A stretch of 64,000 bases of DNA. Source: Gammaproteobacteria bacterium HGW-Gammaproteobacteria-15. Its GTDB lineage: Bacteria; Pseudomonadota; Gammaproteobacteria; Enterobacterales; Alteromonadaceae. Below are positions 43,528-52,195 of this stretch, one piece after another; the stretch's first letter is position 1, and every line of letters begins with the position of its first letter. Below the pieces are notes generated by a model. It saw nothing but the letters and a program-made list of their open reading frames with translations, searched no databases and was not told the origin of the DNA. Location: NCBI GenBank assembly GCA_002840125.1, contig PGZF01000001.1:372001-436000 (forward strand). Direction: 5' to 3'. The position numbers were made by a program, and so were the translations under genes.

Positions 43528-43546
43528 TTAAGTTGAGCGTATTCTT

Positions 43547-44512
43547 ATGGCTTCTATGTTTCTAAATTTTGTTCGTGAGTTTATGACTACACGGCGTTAT
43601 GCGAGGCGTACGATTGACACTTACGAACATTGGATTCGATTTTATATCTTGTACCATGGTAAAAAACACCCGTCGCAAATGGCTGAACCTGAAGTCGAAG
43701 CGTTTTTGTCATATTTAAGCAATCAACGTAATGTTGCCGTAAAAACCCACGCCACTGCACTTAATGCGCTTGCCTTTTTATACCGGCATATTATTCAGCG
43801 CCCGTTATCCTTGGAAATGCGCTTTCATAAAGCACAAGTTGCTACTAAATTGCTGGTCGTATTAACCCGCGACGAAATTCAGCGTTTGTTGCTGGCAATA
43901 GAGCCAAAATATAAATTGGTTGCTCAGCTATTGTACGGCAGTGGACTGCGTTTGATGGAAGCCGTGCGGCTACGGGTAAAGGACATAGATTATGACTATA
44001 TTTCGCTGATGATTTGGCAAGGTAAGGGCAACAAAAACCGCAGAGTAACACTAGCACCGGAGTTATTAGCTCTGCTACGCAGTCAATCTGATTTGGCTCA
44101 GCAATACTGGTTGCGGGACAGGCAAAGCACGGAATACAGCGGAGTTTGGCTACCGAATGCACTTGCGGTTAAATATCCATCCGCACCTTTTGAACTGGGT
44201 TGGCAGTATCTGTTCCCTTCTGCACAGCTTAGTGTTGATCCCGAGTCTAAAACGGTTCGTCGCCATCATATTGACGAAACCACGCTAAGAAAAGCAATTA
44301 AACAGGCCGCTAAACTGGCAAGAATTCAAAAGCAGGTGACTTGCCATACATTAAGACACAGCTTCGCTACCCATTTATTAGAATCTGGCGCCGATATCCG
44401 CACTGTGCAAGAGCAATTAGGCCATACCGATGTGCGTACTACACAAATTTGCACTCATGTACTAAACCGCGGTGCCGCTGGCGTTAAAAGTCCATTGTCA
44501 CAGCTATTGTAA
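43547..44512 (+). CDS. intI: Integron integrase with catalytic Tyr replaced by Cys
   Basis: A 321-residue integron tyrosine recombinase. Core residues are present: Arg135 (GSGLRLMEAVRLR), His267 and Arg270 (CHTLRHSFATHLL) and His293 (LGHTDVRTT). The integron-specific insert (residues about 195-245, PSAPFELGWQYLFPSAQLS) confirms IntI. The nucleophile position, in TTQI-Y-THV of relatives, is Cys302, codon TGC at 44450-44452. One base change from TAC explains it. The protein should bind and may fold but not cleave DNA. Frame is otherwise intact. Confidence 0.95.
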   Translation: MASMFLNFVREFMTTRRYARRTIDTYEHWIRFYILYHGKKHPSQMAEPEVEAFLSYLSNQRNVAVKTHATALNALAFLYRHIIQRPLSLEMRFHKAQVATKLLVVLTRDEIQRLLLAIEPKYKLVAQLLYGSGLRLMEAVRLRVKDIDYDYISLMIWQGKGNKNRRVTLAPELLALLRSQSDLAQQYWLRDRQSTEYSGVWLPNALAVKYPSAPFELGWQYLFPSAQLSVDPESKTVRRHHIDETTLRKAIKQAAKLARIQKQVTCHTLRHSFATHLLESGADIRTVQEQLGHTDVRTTQICTHVLNRGAAGVKSPLSQLL

Positions 44513-44535
44513 AAAAGCGCCGTAGCGCCTTTTTT
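44511..44535. terminator. Two-way terminator between intI and prpF
   Basis: AAAAAAGCGC, CGTA, GCGC, one bulged C, TTTTTT: a GC stem flanked by A and T runs, so it can end transcripts from both the intI side and the convergent prpF side. Confidence 0.85.
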
Positions 44536-45722
44536 CAGAAACAATCACCCGGCACGCGCACAGAACCTTCCATTAATACCCGCGCGCTGCGGCTCATTAT
44601 GGCTTTGGTTACTGTCCACTCACCGTTTACCTGTGAAGCAGCTGCGCCTACGCGCAAGGTGCCGGACGGGTGACCAAAACGCACGGCTTCGCGTGCTGCG
44701 CCACCTGCAGCCAGGTTTACTAAAGTGCCGGGTATCGCTGCGGCAGTACCAATGGCAACAGCGGCGGTGCCCATCATGGCGTGGTGCAGTTTACCCATCG
44801 ACAGCGCCCGTACCAGCAAGTCGATATCGCCGGTATTTACCAGTTTGCCGCTGGATGAGACATAAGCTTGTGGCGGTGCAACAAAGGCGATTTTTGGCGT
44901 ATGGGCGCGTGCGGCGGCTTCACTGATATCACTAATCAGGCCCATTTTCACCGCGGCGTAAGCGCGGATGGTTTCAAAACGTGCCAGTGCGGTGGCATCG
45001 CTGTTTATCGCATCCTGCAGTTCAGTGCCGCTATAGCCGATATCAGCGGCATTCACAAAGATAGTCGGGATACCGGCGTTAATCAGCGTAGCTTTAAAGG
45101 TGCCGATACCGGGCACTGCTAACTCATCTACCAGGTTGCCGGTGGGGAACATAGCACCACCGCCCTCGCCTGCATCGGCGGCCGGATCTAGAAACTCAAT
45201 TTGCACTTCTGCAGCCGGAAAGGTAACACCATCGAGTTCAAAGTCGCCAGTTTCCTGCACTTCGCCGTTAGTAACAGGTACATGGGCAATAATGGTTTTG
45301 TTGATATTGGCCTGCCAGATACGCACGGTGCAGATGCCGTTTTGCGGGATCCGATCGGCAGCGACCAGGCCGTTGCTAATGGCAAAAGAACCCACCGCTG
45401 CCGTTAAGTTACCGCAGTTACCACTCCAGTCGATAAACGGTTTGTCTATCGCCACCTGACCAAACAGATAGTCAACATCGTGATCGGCTTTACTGCTTTG
45501 GCATAAGATCACGGTTTTGCTGGTGCTGGAAGTCGCGCCGCCCATACCGTCGGTATGTTTACCGTACGGATCCGGGCTGCCAATCACCCGTAGCAGCAGC
45601 TTGTCACGGGCTGTGCCGGGCACTTGTGCCGCCTTGGGTAAGTCGTCCAGTTTAAAAAATACGCCTTTGCTGGTACCACCACGCATATAGGTGGCCGGGA
45701 TCTTTATCTGAGGAACAGCCAT
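44535..45722 (-). CDS. prpF: PrpF, aconitate isomerase-like protein
   Basis: A 395-residue PrpF, needed with AcnD for methylcitrate conversion, where it isomerises methylaconitate. Motifs are YMRGGTSKGVFF near the N-terminus, GNCGNLTAAVGSFA and HPSGTLRVGA. The fold is diaminopimelate epimerase-like. It is the last gene of the prp operon. Confidence 0.95.
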   Translation of the reverse strand: MAVPQIKIPATYMRGGTSKGVFFKLDDLPKAAQVPGTARDKLLLRVIGSPDPYGKHTDGMGGATSSTSKTVILCQSSKADHDVDYLFGQVAIDKPFIDWSGNCGNLTAAVGSFAISNGLVAADRIPQNGICTVRIWQANINKTIIAHVPVTNGEVQETGDFELDGVTFPAAEVQIEFLDPAADAGEGGGAMFPTGNLVDELAVPGIGTFKATLINAGIPTIFVNAADIGYSGTELQDAINSDATALARFETIRAYAAVKMGLISDISEAAARAHTPKIAFVAPPQAYVSSSGKLVNTGDIDLLVRALSMGKLHHAMMGTAAVAIGTAAAIPGTLVNLAAGGAAREAVRFGHPSGTLRVGAAASQVNGEWTVTKAIMSRSARVLMEGSVRVPGDCF

Positions 45723-45796
45723 AAATACTGGTCTCTTCTATTACTTAAATTGTTTAATCCGGGCCGACAACCTCTTTCTGCTCATCACAGCAACTA

Positions 45797-45865
45797 TGAA
45801 AGACATCCTGTCTTTCACCCTTGCGGGCCATCAAAGATGTTCAAAAACGTTCCTGACGTTTTTGT
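45797..45865 (-). repeat. Two-hairpin repeat, copy R1
   Basis: Read on the minus strand: hairpin CAAAAACGT/ACGTTTTTG with loop CAGGA (45842-45864), linker AACATCTTTGATGGCCCGC, and hairpin GAAAGAC/GTCTTTC with loop AGGAT (45798-45816). It shares linker and loops with R2 but not stem sequence, and R1's second hairpin contains ACAGGATGT, close to the CsrA/RsmA binding consensus. Confidence 0.85.
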
Positions 45866-45956
45866 CGCCACTGCTTCAGAGTGCACTCAGACACTCTGTG
45901 ATGACATAAAGAGGCATCGGCCCTCCTTTGTCGACTACAGCTCAACTTGATAGCGC

Positions 45957-46123
45957 AGGTTGGAATCCACGAAAAGTCGACACAGAGTGTCTGAGCGAGC
46001 GCGCCAGCAGCGAAGTGACAAATTCGTCTGGAACGAATTTGAACAGCCTCTGGCTGGCCTCCGGCGATGGGCAGGATTGACCAGCGTAATTGCTGTGGCG
46101 AGCTATTCGTGGAGTTGCAACCG
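45957..46123. repeat. Long inverted-end repeat, copy F2b, with half element R3 inside
   Basis: Ends GGTTGGAATCCACGAA (45958 on) and TTCGTGGAGTTGCAACC (to 46122) pair. It shares the block AGAGTGTCTGAGC and TGTGGCGAGC with F2a at 48825-48920. A half copy of the two-hairpin element lies in the middle at 46018-46060. Confidence 0.75.
46018..46060 (+). repeat. Half two-hairpin repeat, copy R3
   Basis: Stem CAAATTCGT/ACGAATTTG, loop CTGGA (46019-46041), then AACAGCCTCTGGCTGGCC. It differs from R2 hairpin 1 by one base pair: G-C here, T-A there, changed on both arms. The second hairpin is not recognisable. Confidence 0.78.
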
Positions 46124-46154
46124 AAGCCTAAAGACTTCTGACTATTCGTTACTG

Positions 46155-48755
46155 TTAAACCGCCCCTTGCAAAAAGTCCTGTGCAAAACGCTGCAGTACA
46201 CCGCCGGCTTCATAAATCGACAGCTCTTCTGCTGTGTCTAAACGACAGGTTACCGGCACGTTCAGCGTTTCACCGTTGTTACGGTGAATAACCAGAGTTA
46301 ACGTAGTACGTGGTTTACGCTCGCCTACTACGTCGTAGGTTTCAGTACCGTCCAGGCCCAGCGTAATACGGGTTGTTCCCGGTTTAAACTCCAGCGGTAA
46401 TACCCCCATACCAATTAAGTTAGTGCGGTGAATCCGCTCAAAGCCCTCAGCCGCGATAGCCTCAACCCCAGCTAAACGCACGCCTTTCGCCGCCCAATCA
46501 CGCGACGAGCCCTGGCCGTAATCGGCACCGGCAATAATAATCAGCGGCTGCTTGCGCTGCATATAGGTTTCTATTGCTTCCCACATGCGGGTTACTTTGC
46601 CTTCCGGCTCAACCCGTGCCAGCGAGCCTTGCTTAACCTTGCCATCTACCACGGCCATTTCGTTAACCAGTTTCGGGTTAGCAAAGGTAGCGCGCTGCGC
46701 GGTTAAATGATCACCGCGATGGGTCGCGTAAGAGTTAAAATCCTCCTCCGGCAGGCCCATTTTGTGCAGATATTCGCCGGCGGCGCTATCCAGCATAATG
46801 GCATTCGACGGTGATAAATGGTCGGTAGTAATATTATCCGGCAACAGCGCCAGTGGCCGCATACCTTTTAGCGTGCGCTCGCCGGCAATGGCACCTTCGC
46901 CCTCTGTTTGCCAGTACGGCGGGCGGCGGATATAGGTGCTTTGTGGCCGCCAGTCGTACAGTGGTGATACTTTGTCACCGTAATCTACTTCTACTGCAAA
47001 CATCGGCTCGTACACTTTACGGAACTGCTCCGGTTTCACGCTTTTTGCCACCACCGCATCAATTTCAGCATCATCCGGCCAGATATCTTTCAAGGTGATA
47101 GCATTGCCATTTGCATCATAACCAAGCACATCTTTTTCGATATCAAAACGAATAGTGCCGGCAATGGCATAAGCGACAACTAATGCCGGTGACGCCAAAA
47201 ACGCTTGCTTGGCGTACGGGTGAATACGGCCGTCAAAGTTACGGTTACCGGATAACACTGCGGTGGCGTATAGGTCGCGCGCTATCACTTCTTGTTGGAT
47301 AGCCGGGTCCAGCGCGCCGCTCATGCCGTTACAGGTAGTGCAGGCAAAACCAACGATACCAAAGCCCAGTTGTTCCAGCTCGCTAAGTAAATGGCCTTCT
47401 TCTAAATACAGTTGCACCGCTTTGGAGCCTGGTGCCAGCGAGGTTTTAACCCAAGGTTTGCGCGTTAAGCCCAATTTATTGGCGTTACGGGCCAGTAACC
47501 CGGCGGCGATAACATTGCGCGGGTTAGAGGTGTTAGTACAGCTGGTAATGGCGGCAATAATAACGGCGCCGTCCGGCATTTCACCCTCTATCAGTTCATA
47601 TTTACCGGCAATGCCTTTAGCGGTTAAGTCACTGGTAGATAAACGCGAGTGCGGATTTGACGGCCCGGCCATAGTGCGGCCCACGCTGGATAAATCAAAC
47701 TTCAGTACCCGCTCGTACTCGGCAGTGGTTAAGCTGTCGCTCCATAACCCGGCCGCTTTGGCGTAGGTTTCTACCAGCTTAACCTGTTGTGGTTCGCGCC
47801 CGGTCAGGGTTAAATAGTCCAGCGTTTGCTGGTCGATACTAAACATCGCCGCGGTGGCGCCGTATTCCGGTGTCATATTGGATATGGTTGCCCGGTCACC
47901 CAAACTCAGGCTGGAGGCGCCTTCGCCATAAAATTCTAAATAAGCCGATACCACTTTTTCTTTACGTAAAAATTCGGTCAACGCCAGTACGATGTCGGTA
48001 GCCATAATGCCGGGTTGGGCTTTGCCGGTGAGCTCTACGCCGATAATATCCGGCAGACGCATCCAGCTGGCGCGGCCAAGCATCACACTTTCAGCCTCTA
48101 AACCGCCGACGCCAATGGCGATAACGCCCAGCGCATCAACATGCGGTGTGTGGCTGTCGGTGCCTACTAACGTATCCGGAAATGCCACGCCGTCTATGGC
48201 GTGTATCACCGGTGACATCCGCTCTAAGTTAATCTGGTGCATAATGCCGTTACCGGGCGGTATGACATCAACATTCTTAAAGGCTTTTTTCGTCCAGTTA
48301 ATAAAGTGAAAGCGATCGTCATTACGCCGGTCTTCAATAGCACGGTTTTTTGCAAAGGCATCTTTTTCAAAGCCGCCATGCTCTACTGCTAAGGAGTGAT
48401 CCACTATTAACTGGGTTGGCACTACCGGGTTTACTTTGGCCGGGTCGCCGCCTTGTTCGGCAATGGCATCGCGCAGGCCGGCTAAGTCGACCAAAGCGGT
48501 CTGGCCTAAAATATCGTGGCACACCACGCGGGCCGGAAACCACGGAAAGTCTAAATCACGCTTGCGGTAAATCAGCTGCTTTAGCGCATCGGTTAGCATG
48601 GCCGGGTCGCAGCGGCGTACTAAGTTTTCAGCATGCACGCGCGAGGTGTACGGCAGTTTGGCATAGGCACCCGGTTCTATCGCATCGACAGCGGCCCGGG
48701 TATCGAAGTAATCCAGCGCTGTGCCGGGCAGTTTTTTACGGTATTGGCTGTTCAT
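46155..48755 (-). CDS. acnD: AcnD, Fe/S-dependent 2-methylisocitrate dehydratase
   Basis: An 866-residue aconitase-superfamily enzyme that acts on methylcitrate with PrpF. The cluster cysteines sit in AITSCTNTSNPRNV and ACTTCNGMSG. The N-terminal signature and the C-terminal swivel domain are complete. ATG at 48755 (MNSQYRKKLPG) is preferred over the frame start at 48776. A terminator-like hairpin sits just upstream. Confidence 0.95.
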   Translation of the reverse strand: MNSQYRKKLPGTALDYFDTRAAVDAIEPGAYAKLPYTSRVHAENLVRRCDPAMLTDALKQLIYRKRDLDFPWFPARVVCHDILGQTALVDLAGLRDAIAEQGGDPAKVNPVVPTQLIVDHSLAVEHGGFEKDAFAKNRAIEDRRNDDRFHFINWTKKAFKNVDVIPPGNGIMHQINLERMSPVIHAIDGVAFPDTLVGTDSHTPHVDALGVIAIGVGGLEAESVMLGRASWMRLPDIIGVELTGKAQPGIMATDIVLALTEFLRKEKVVSAYLEFYGEGASSLSLGDRATISNMTPEYGATAAMFSIDQQTLDYLTLTGREPQQVKLVETYAKAAGLWSDSLTTAEYERVLKFDLSSVGRTMAGPSNPHSRLSTSDLTAKGIAGKYELIEGEMPDGAVIIAAITSCTNTSNPRNVIAAGLLARNANKLGLTRKPWVKTSLAPGSKAVQLYLEEGHLLSELEQLGFGIVGFACTTCNGMSGALDPAIQQEVIARDLYATAVLSGNRNFDGRIHPYAKQAFLASPALVVAYAIAGTIRFDIEKDVLGYDANGNAITLKDIWPDDAEIDAVVAKSVKPEQFRKVYEPMFAVEVDYGDKVSPLYDWRPQSTYIRRPPYWQTEGEGAIAGERTLKGMRPLALLPDNITTDHLSPSNAIMLDSAAGEYLHKMGLPEEDFNSYATHRGDHLTAQRATFANPKLVNEMAVVDGKVKQGSLARVEPEGKVTRMWEAIETYMQRKQPLIIIAGADYGQGSSRDWAAKGVRLAGVEAIAAEGFERIHRTNLIGMGVLPLEFKPGTTRITLGLDGTETYDVVGERKPRTTLTLVIHRNNGETLNVPVTCRLDTAEELSIYEAGGVLQRFAQDFLQGAV

Positions 48756-48774
48756 TATGTTTACTCTGTCTGGC

Positions 48775-48797
48775 AAAAAGAGGGCTATGCCCTCTTT
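48775..48797 (-). terminator. Terminator-like hairpin between prpC and acnD
   Basis: Stem AAAGAGGGC/GCCCTCTTT, loop of 3, followed on the minus strand by TTTTTG. It lies 20 bases before the acnD ATG, so it may attenuate transcription into acnD-prpF or be bypassed. Confidence 0.65.
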
Positions 48798-48824
48798 AGA
48801 TTATTCTTATGTCGCTGCGATGGT

Positions 48825-48920
48825 AGGTTGGAACCCCATTTGCGCAGCCATAGAGTGTCTGAGCCCTGCCGCAGGCATTAGGGCGAGTTGCTATGGCGAG
48901 CAGAATGGGTGTTGCAACCG
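48825..48920. repeat. Long inverted-end repeat, copy F2a
   Basis: GGTTG-GAA-CCCATT at the left pairs with AATGGG-TGTTGCAACC at the right. Inside, GCCATAG pairs with CTATGGC. It is a 95-base imperfect hairpin in the prpC-acnD gap and has the block AGAGTGTCTGAGC in common with F2b. Confidence 0.75.
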
Positions 48921-48951
48921 TGCCAATACACCGAGTTTTAAAGTTTTTTTA

Positions 48952-50082
48952 TCAACCACGCTCAGCAAGCGGCTTCACGCTACGCGGCTCTACACCAACG
49001 TAGTCGGCACTTGGCCGGATAATACGGTTATCCGCGCGCTGCTCCATTACATGGGCTGCCCAGCCGGTTAAGCGGCTGCAAACGAAAATCGGTGTAAACA
49101 GCTTAGTTGGTATACCCATATAGTTGTAGGCCGAAGCATGGAAGAAATCAGCATTACAAAACAGCTTTTTCTCGCGCCACATTACCGCTTCACAGCGCAC
49201 CGATACATCATACAAGCGGCTATCGCCGTTAGCCTTTGCCAGCTTTTCCGACCAGGCTTTAATAACTGCATTACGCGGATCTGAGTCGGAGTAAACGGCA
49301 TGACCAAAGCCCATGATTTTCTCTTTACGCTCCAGCATGCCCAGCAGTTTTTGCTCGGCATCATCCGGGTTGGCCATTTCTTCAATCAGCTCCATCGCCG
49401 CTTCATTCGCACCGCCGTGTAAGGGGCCGCGCAGCGAGCCGATAGCACCGGTAACGCAGGAATGCATATCGCTAAGGGTTGAAGCACAAACACGGGCAGT
49501 AAAAGTAGATGCATTAAACTCATGCTCGGCATATAAAATCAGCGAAGCTTGCATTACTTCAACGTGCAATGCTGTTGGTTTTTTGCCGTGTAAGGTCCAC
49601 AAAAATTGCTCAGCGACAGAATCGGCGTCGGTTTCCACCTCAATGCGCTTGCCATGGTGGCTGTAGTTATACCAGTAGTTCACCAGGCCCGGGAAAATCG
49701 CTAACATCCGATCGCTGGCGTCTTGTTGCTGTGCAAAGCTGGCTTCAGTTTCCAGATTGCCCAACATAGAGCAGCCGGTGCGCATAACATCCATCGGATG
49801 AGCGCTGGCCGGAATACGTTCCAGCACATCTTTTAATGCTTGTGGCAGTGCCCGCAGGCTTTTTAATTTGCTTTTATAAGTATTAAGCTCTGCCTTGGTT
49901 GGCAGTTCGCCTTTTAAAATAAGGTGCGCCACTTCTTCAAAGCTGCACTTGGCCGCTAAATCTTTTACGTCGTAACCGCGGTAAGTTAAGCCTGAGCCAG
50001 TTTTACCTACGGTGGATAATGCCGTTTTGCCTGCCACCTGGCCACGCAGGCCGGCCCCGGTAAGTTGTTTTGCATTTGCCAT
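48952..50082 (-). CDS. prpC: 2-methylcitrate synthase
   Basis: A 376-residue citrate synthase-family enzyme. It condenses propionyl-CoA with oxaloacetate. Catalytic motifs are GSLRGPLHGGANEAAM (His), GFGHAVYSDSDPRN (His) and HVMEQRADNRIIRP (Asp/Arg region). Second enzyme gene of the operon. Confidence 0.96.
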   Translation of the reverse strand: MANAKQLTGAGLRGQVAGKTALSTVGKTGSGLTYRGYDVKDLAAKCSFEEVAHLILKGELPTKAELNTYKSKLKSLRALPQALKDVLERIPASAHPMDVMRTGCSMLGNLETEASFAQQQDASDRMLAIFPGLVNYWYNYSHHGKRIEVETDADSVAEQFLWTLHGKKPTALHVEVMQASLILYAEHEFNASTFTARVCASTLSDMHSCVTGAIGSLRGPLHGGANEAAMELIEEMANPDDAEQKLLGMLERKEKIMGFGHAVYSDSDPRNAVIKAWSEKLAKANGDSRLYDVSVRCEAVMWREKKLFCNADFFHASAYNYMGIPTKLFTPIFVCSRLTGWAAHVMEQRADNRIIRPSADYVGVEPRSVKPLAERG

Positions 50083-50118
50083 TTGTCTTGTCCCCGTTTT
50101 CTTTGAATTTATTCCGGC

Positions 50119-51003
50119 TTATTTTTGTTTGCTGCTAAACAGCTGATCCAGCTTTTGCTCAAAGCTATGGTAGTTTAAAAAGTCGTACAACTCGGCACGG
50201 GTTTGCATACTATCCAGCACCGCCTTTTGATCGCCATTAGCCAAAATAGACTGGTACACATTCAGTGCAGCCTTGTTCATCGCCCGAAACGCACTTAGCG
50301 GATACAGCACCATGGCTACCCCTACCGCAGCCAGTTCGGCTTTATTAAACAGTGGCGTTTGGCCAAATTCAGTAATATTGGCCAATACCGGTACCTTAAG
50401 CACGCTGGTAAAAGCCTGATATTGCTCCAGCGTGTGCACCGCTTCAGCAAAAATGGCATCGGCCCCGGCAGCTTCACAAGCCAGGGCGCGCTCTATCGCC
50501 GCCTCCAGCCCCTGCTGTGCTAAGGCATCGGTGCGCGCCATAATAAAAAAGCTTTCATCAGTGCGGGCATCCACACTGGCTTTTACCCGGTCGACCATTT
50601 CGTCCAGGCTAACAATCTCTTTATTTGGCCGGTGGCCACAACGCTTTTGCGCCACCTGATCTTCAATATGAAAACCGGCTGCTCCGGCGCGGCTCATCTC
50701 TTTTACCGTACGGGCAATATTAAAAGCTCCGCCCCAGCCGGTGTCGGCATCAACCAGTAACGGTAAGGCGGTAGCAGATGTAATGCGGCGGATATCTTCA
50801 CAGACATCATTTAGTGACGTCATACCCAGGTCCGGTAAGCCAAAAGAGGCATTGGCCACACCAGCACCCGACAAATACAGAGCCTGATGGCCGGTACGCT
50901 CTGCCATCATCGCCGTATACGCATTAATAGTACCGACGATTTGCAGCGGTTGGTTCGCCTTAATCGCGGCGCGGAATTTTTGTCCGGCAGTATGTGTGCT
51001 CAT
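50119..51003 (-). CDS. prpB: 2-methylisocitrate lyase
   Basis: About 294 residues from ATG at 51003 ([15 protein letters not shown]), chosen because GGGGAC precedes it and the frame upstream overlaps the regulator gene. It splits methylisocitrate to pyruvate and succinate. The catalytic loop KRCGH is in [24 protein letters not shown] binds metal. Confidence 0.96.
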   Translation of the reverse strand: MSTHTAGQKFRAAIKANQPLQIVGTINAYTAMMAERTGHQALYLSGAGVANASFGLPDLGMTSLNDVCEDIRRITSATALPLLVDADTGWGGAFNIARTVKEMSRAGAAGFHIEDQVAQKRCGHRPNKEIVSLDEMVDRVKASVDARTDESFFIMARTDALAQQGLEAAIERALACEAAGADAIFAEAVHTLEQYQAFTSVLKVPVLANITEFGQTPLFNKAELAAVGVAMVLYPLSAFRAMNKAALNVYQSILANGDQKAVLDSMQTRAELYDFLNYHSFEQKLDQLFSSKQK

Positions 51004-51004
51004 G

Positions 51005-51682
51005 TTAAGTCCCCGTTTGTTCAAGTTGTTTTTCAATATTGCGCCTTGATGCGGCAATATGGCGGCGCATCAGTAAATCGGCCAGTTCACCATCGCGGTT
51101 GGCAATGGCATTAAGAATAGCTTTATGTTCGTCAAATGCCCGTGATACGCGCGGCCCGTTCATGCCAAGTTGCACGCGGTACATGCGTACCAGGTAATAC
51201 AGCTCGTCGCAGAGAATATTAATCAAATAAGCATTTTTACTGCCGAGAATGACACGGTAATGAAAGTCCAGATCGCCAGCTTCCTGATAGTAGCTTTCAC
51301 CTTCACGTACCCGTTGTGTGCTCAGGTGTTGATCCAACAAGGCGCGCAGCTCGGCTATTTCACTATCAGCCATATGTTCGGCTGCCAGCCGGCAGGCTAA
51401 ACCTTCTAAGGTTTCACGCAGTTGATACAAGGACAACAGCCCTTGTGTCGACAATTTCACTACCCGGGCACCGGCGTTAGGAATACGCTCTATTAAGTGG
51501 CAACGTTCTAACCGCGCTAATGCCTCGCGCAGCGGTGCACGGCTTAAATCAAAGCGTTTGGCAAGCTCAGGCTCGCTTATTTTGCTGCCTGCAGCAATTT
51601 CACCTTCAACAATAGCACGCTGAATTTCCAGCAAAACCCGGTCGGCGGCGGTAATAGGAGAGCGTAATGATGGATGGTGCAT
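51005..51682 (-). CDS. GntR-family (FCD domain) regulator of the prp operon
   Basis: A 225-residue regulator. The N-terminal winged helix ([23 protein letters not shown]) is followed by an FCD domain with metal-type motifs ([31 protein letters not shown]). Placed first in the operon, it most likely senses methylcitrate or propionyl-CoA products. Palindromes at 51691 and 51764 are likely its operators. Confidence 0.9.
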   Translation of the reverse strand: MHHPSLRSPITAADRVLLEIQRAIVEGEIAAGSKISEPELAKRFDLSRAPLREALARLERCHLIERIPNAGARVVKLSTQGLLSLYQLRETLEGLACRLAAEHMADSEIAELRALLDQHLSTQRVREGESYYQEAGDLDFHYRVILGSKNAYLINILCDELYYLVRMYRVQLGMNGPRVSRAFDEHKAILNAIANRDGELADLLMRRHIAASRRNIEKQLEQTGT

Positions 51683-51690
51683 AAAGTAAA

Positions 51691-51701
51691 ATTGTCGACA
51701 T
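51691..51701. promoter_or_regulatory. Palindromic operator, site 1
   Basis: ATTGTCGACAT, near-perfect match to site 2, just 9 bases before the regulator start. Fits GntR/FCD-type operators. Confidence 0.65.
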
Positions 51702-51763
51702 AAAAATAAATTAATACCGTTTTAACGGCTTTATATAGCTAAGTCAAGCCTAAGCACAAGCTC

Positions 51764-51775
51764 ATTGTCGACAAT
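51764..51775. promoter_or_regulatory. Palindromic operator, site 2
   Basis: ATTGTCGACAAT is a perfect 12-base palindrome 82 bases upstream of the regulator gene. With site 1 it probably binds the GntR dimer and controls the operon promoter between them. Confidence 0.7.
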
Positions 51776-52109
51776 CTATGGGGTTTTGTCTTTATCAGTT
51801 TACAACATAGCGAAAATAGACCATTTAACATTGAAGTACAGCTGAAAACGATTTTTTTAGATTTTTTACTTATAAAGTAACCAATGTTAATACAATGATG
51901 AACTAAAAATACTAGCGGCTAATATTGCACCGAAATCAGGGGCAACGCAGTCACCTTGCCTGTTCCACTGCATAAACTGGGGATAACTTACGTATAAGCT
52001 GGGTATAAAAGCGTAAAAAAGGATAGCTTTCAGCACCTTTGTTTCAAATGCACCAACAAGCAAAAATTTGTGTATTAACTAAACTGGAACTTACCTTCTG
52101 AATATTGGC

Positions 52110-52195
52110 AGTTGTAACGATAGCGCACGGCTCATTCCCTATGAGCCATTCCCCTAAGCCCGGAACAATGCGGATTGGTTCCGGGCTTCTTTTAT
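52110..52195 (+). ncRNA. Candidate small RNA with terminator
   Basis: On the plus strand GGCTCAT-TCCCT-ATGAGCC (about 52127-52145) is followed by the terminator stem AAGCCCGGAAC/GTTCCGGGCTT (52156-52188) and CTTTTATA. No plus-strand gene precedes it, so an independent short transcript is likely. The 5' end is not defined. Confidence 0.5.
52156..52195 (+). terminator. Plus-strand intrinsic terminator
   Basis: 11-base perfect stem with 11-base loop, then CTTTTATA. No T run on the minus strand, so it does not end tatD transcripts. Confidence 0.8.

Noticed and set aside
45750-46241. Plus-strand ORFs in the acnD-prpF gap
   Set aside because: They are made of repeat hairpins and stem palindromes, antisense to the operon, with no start signals.
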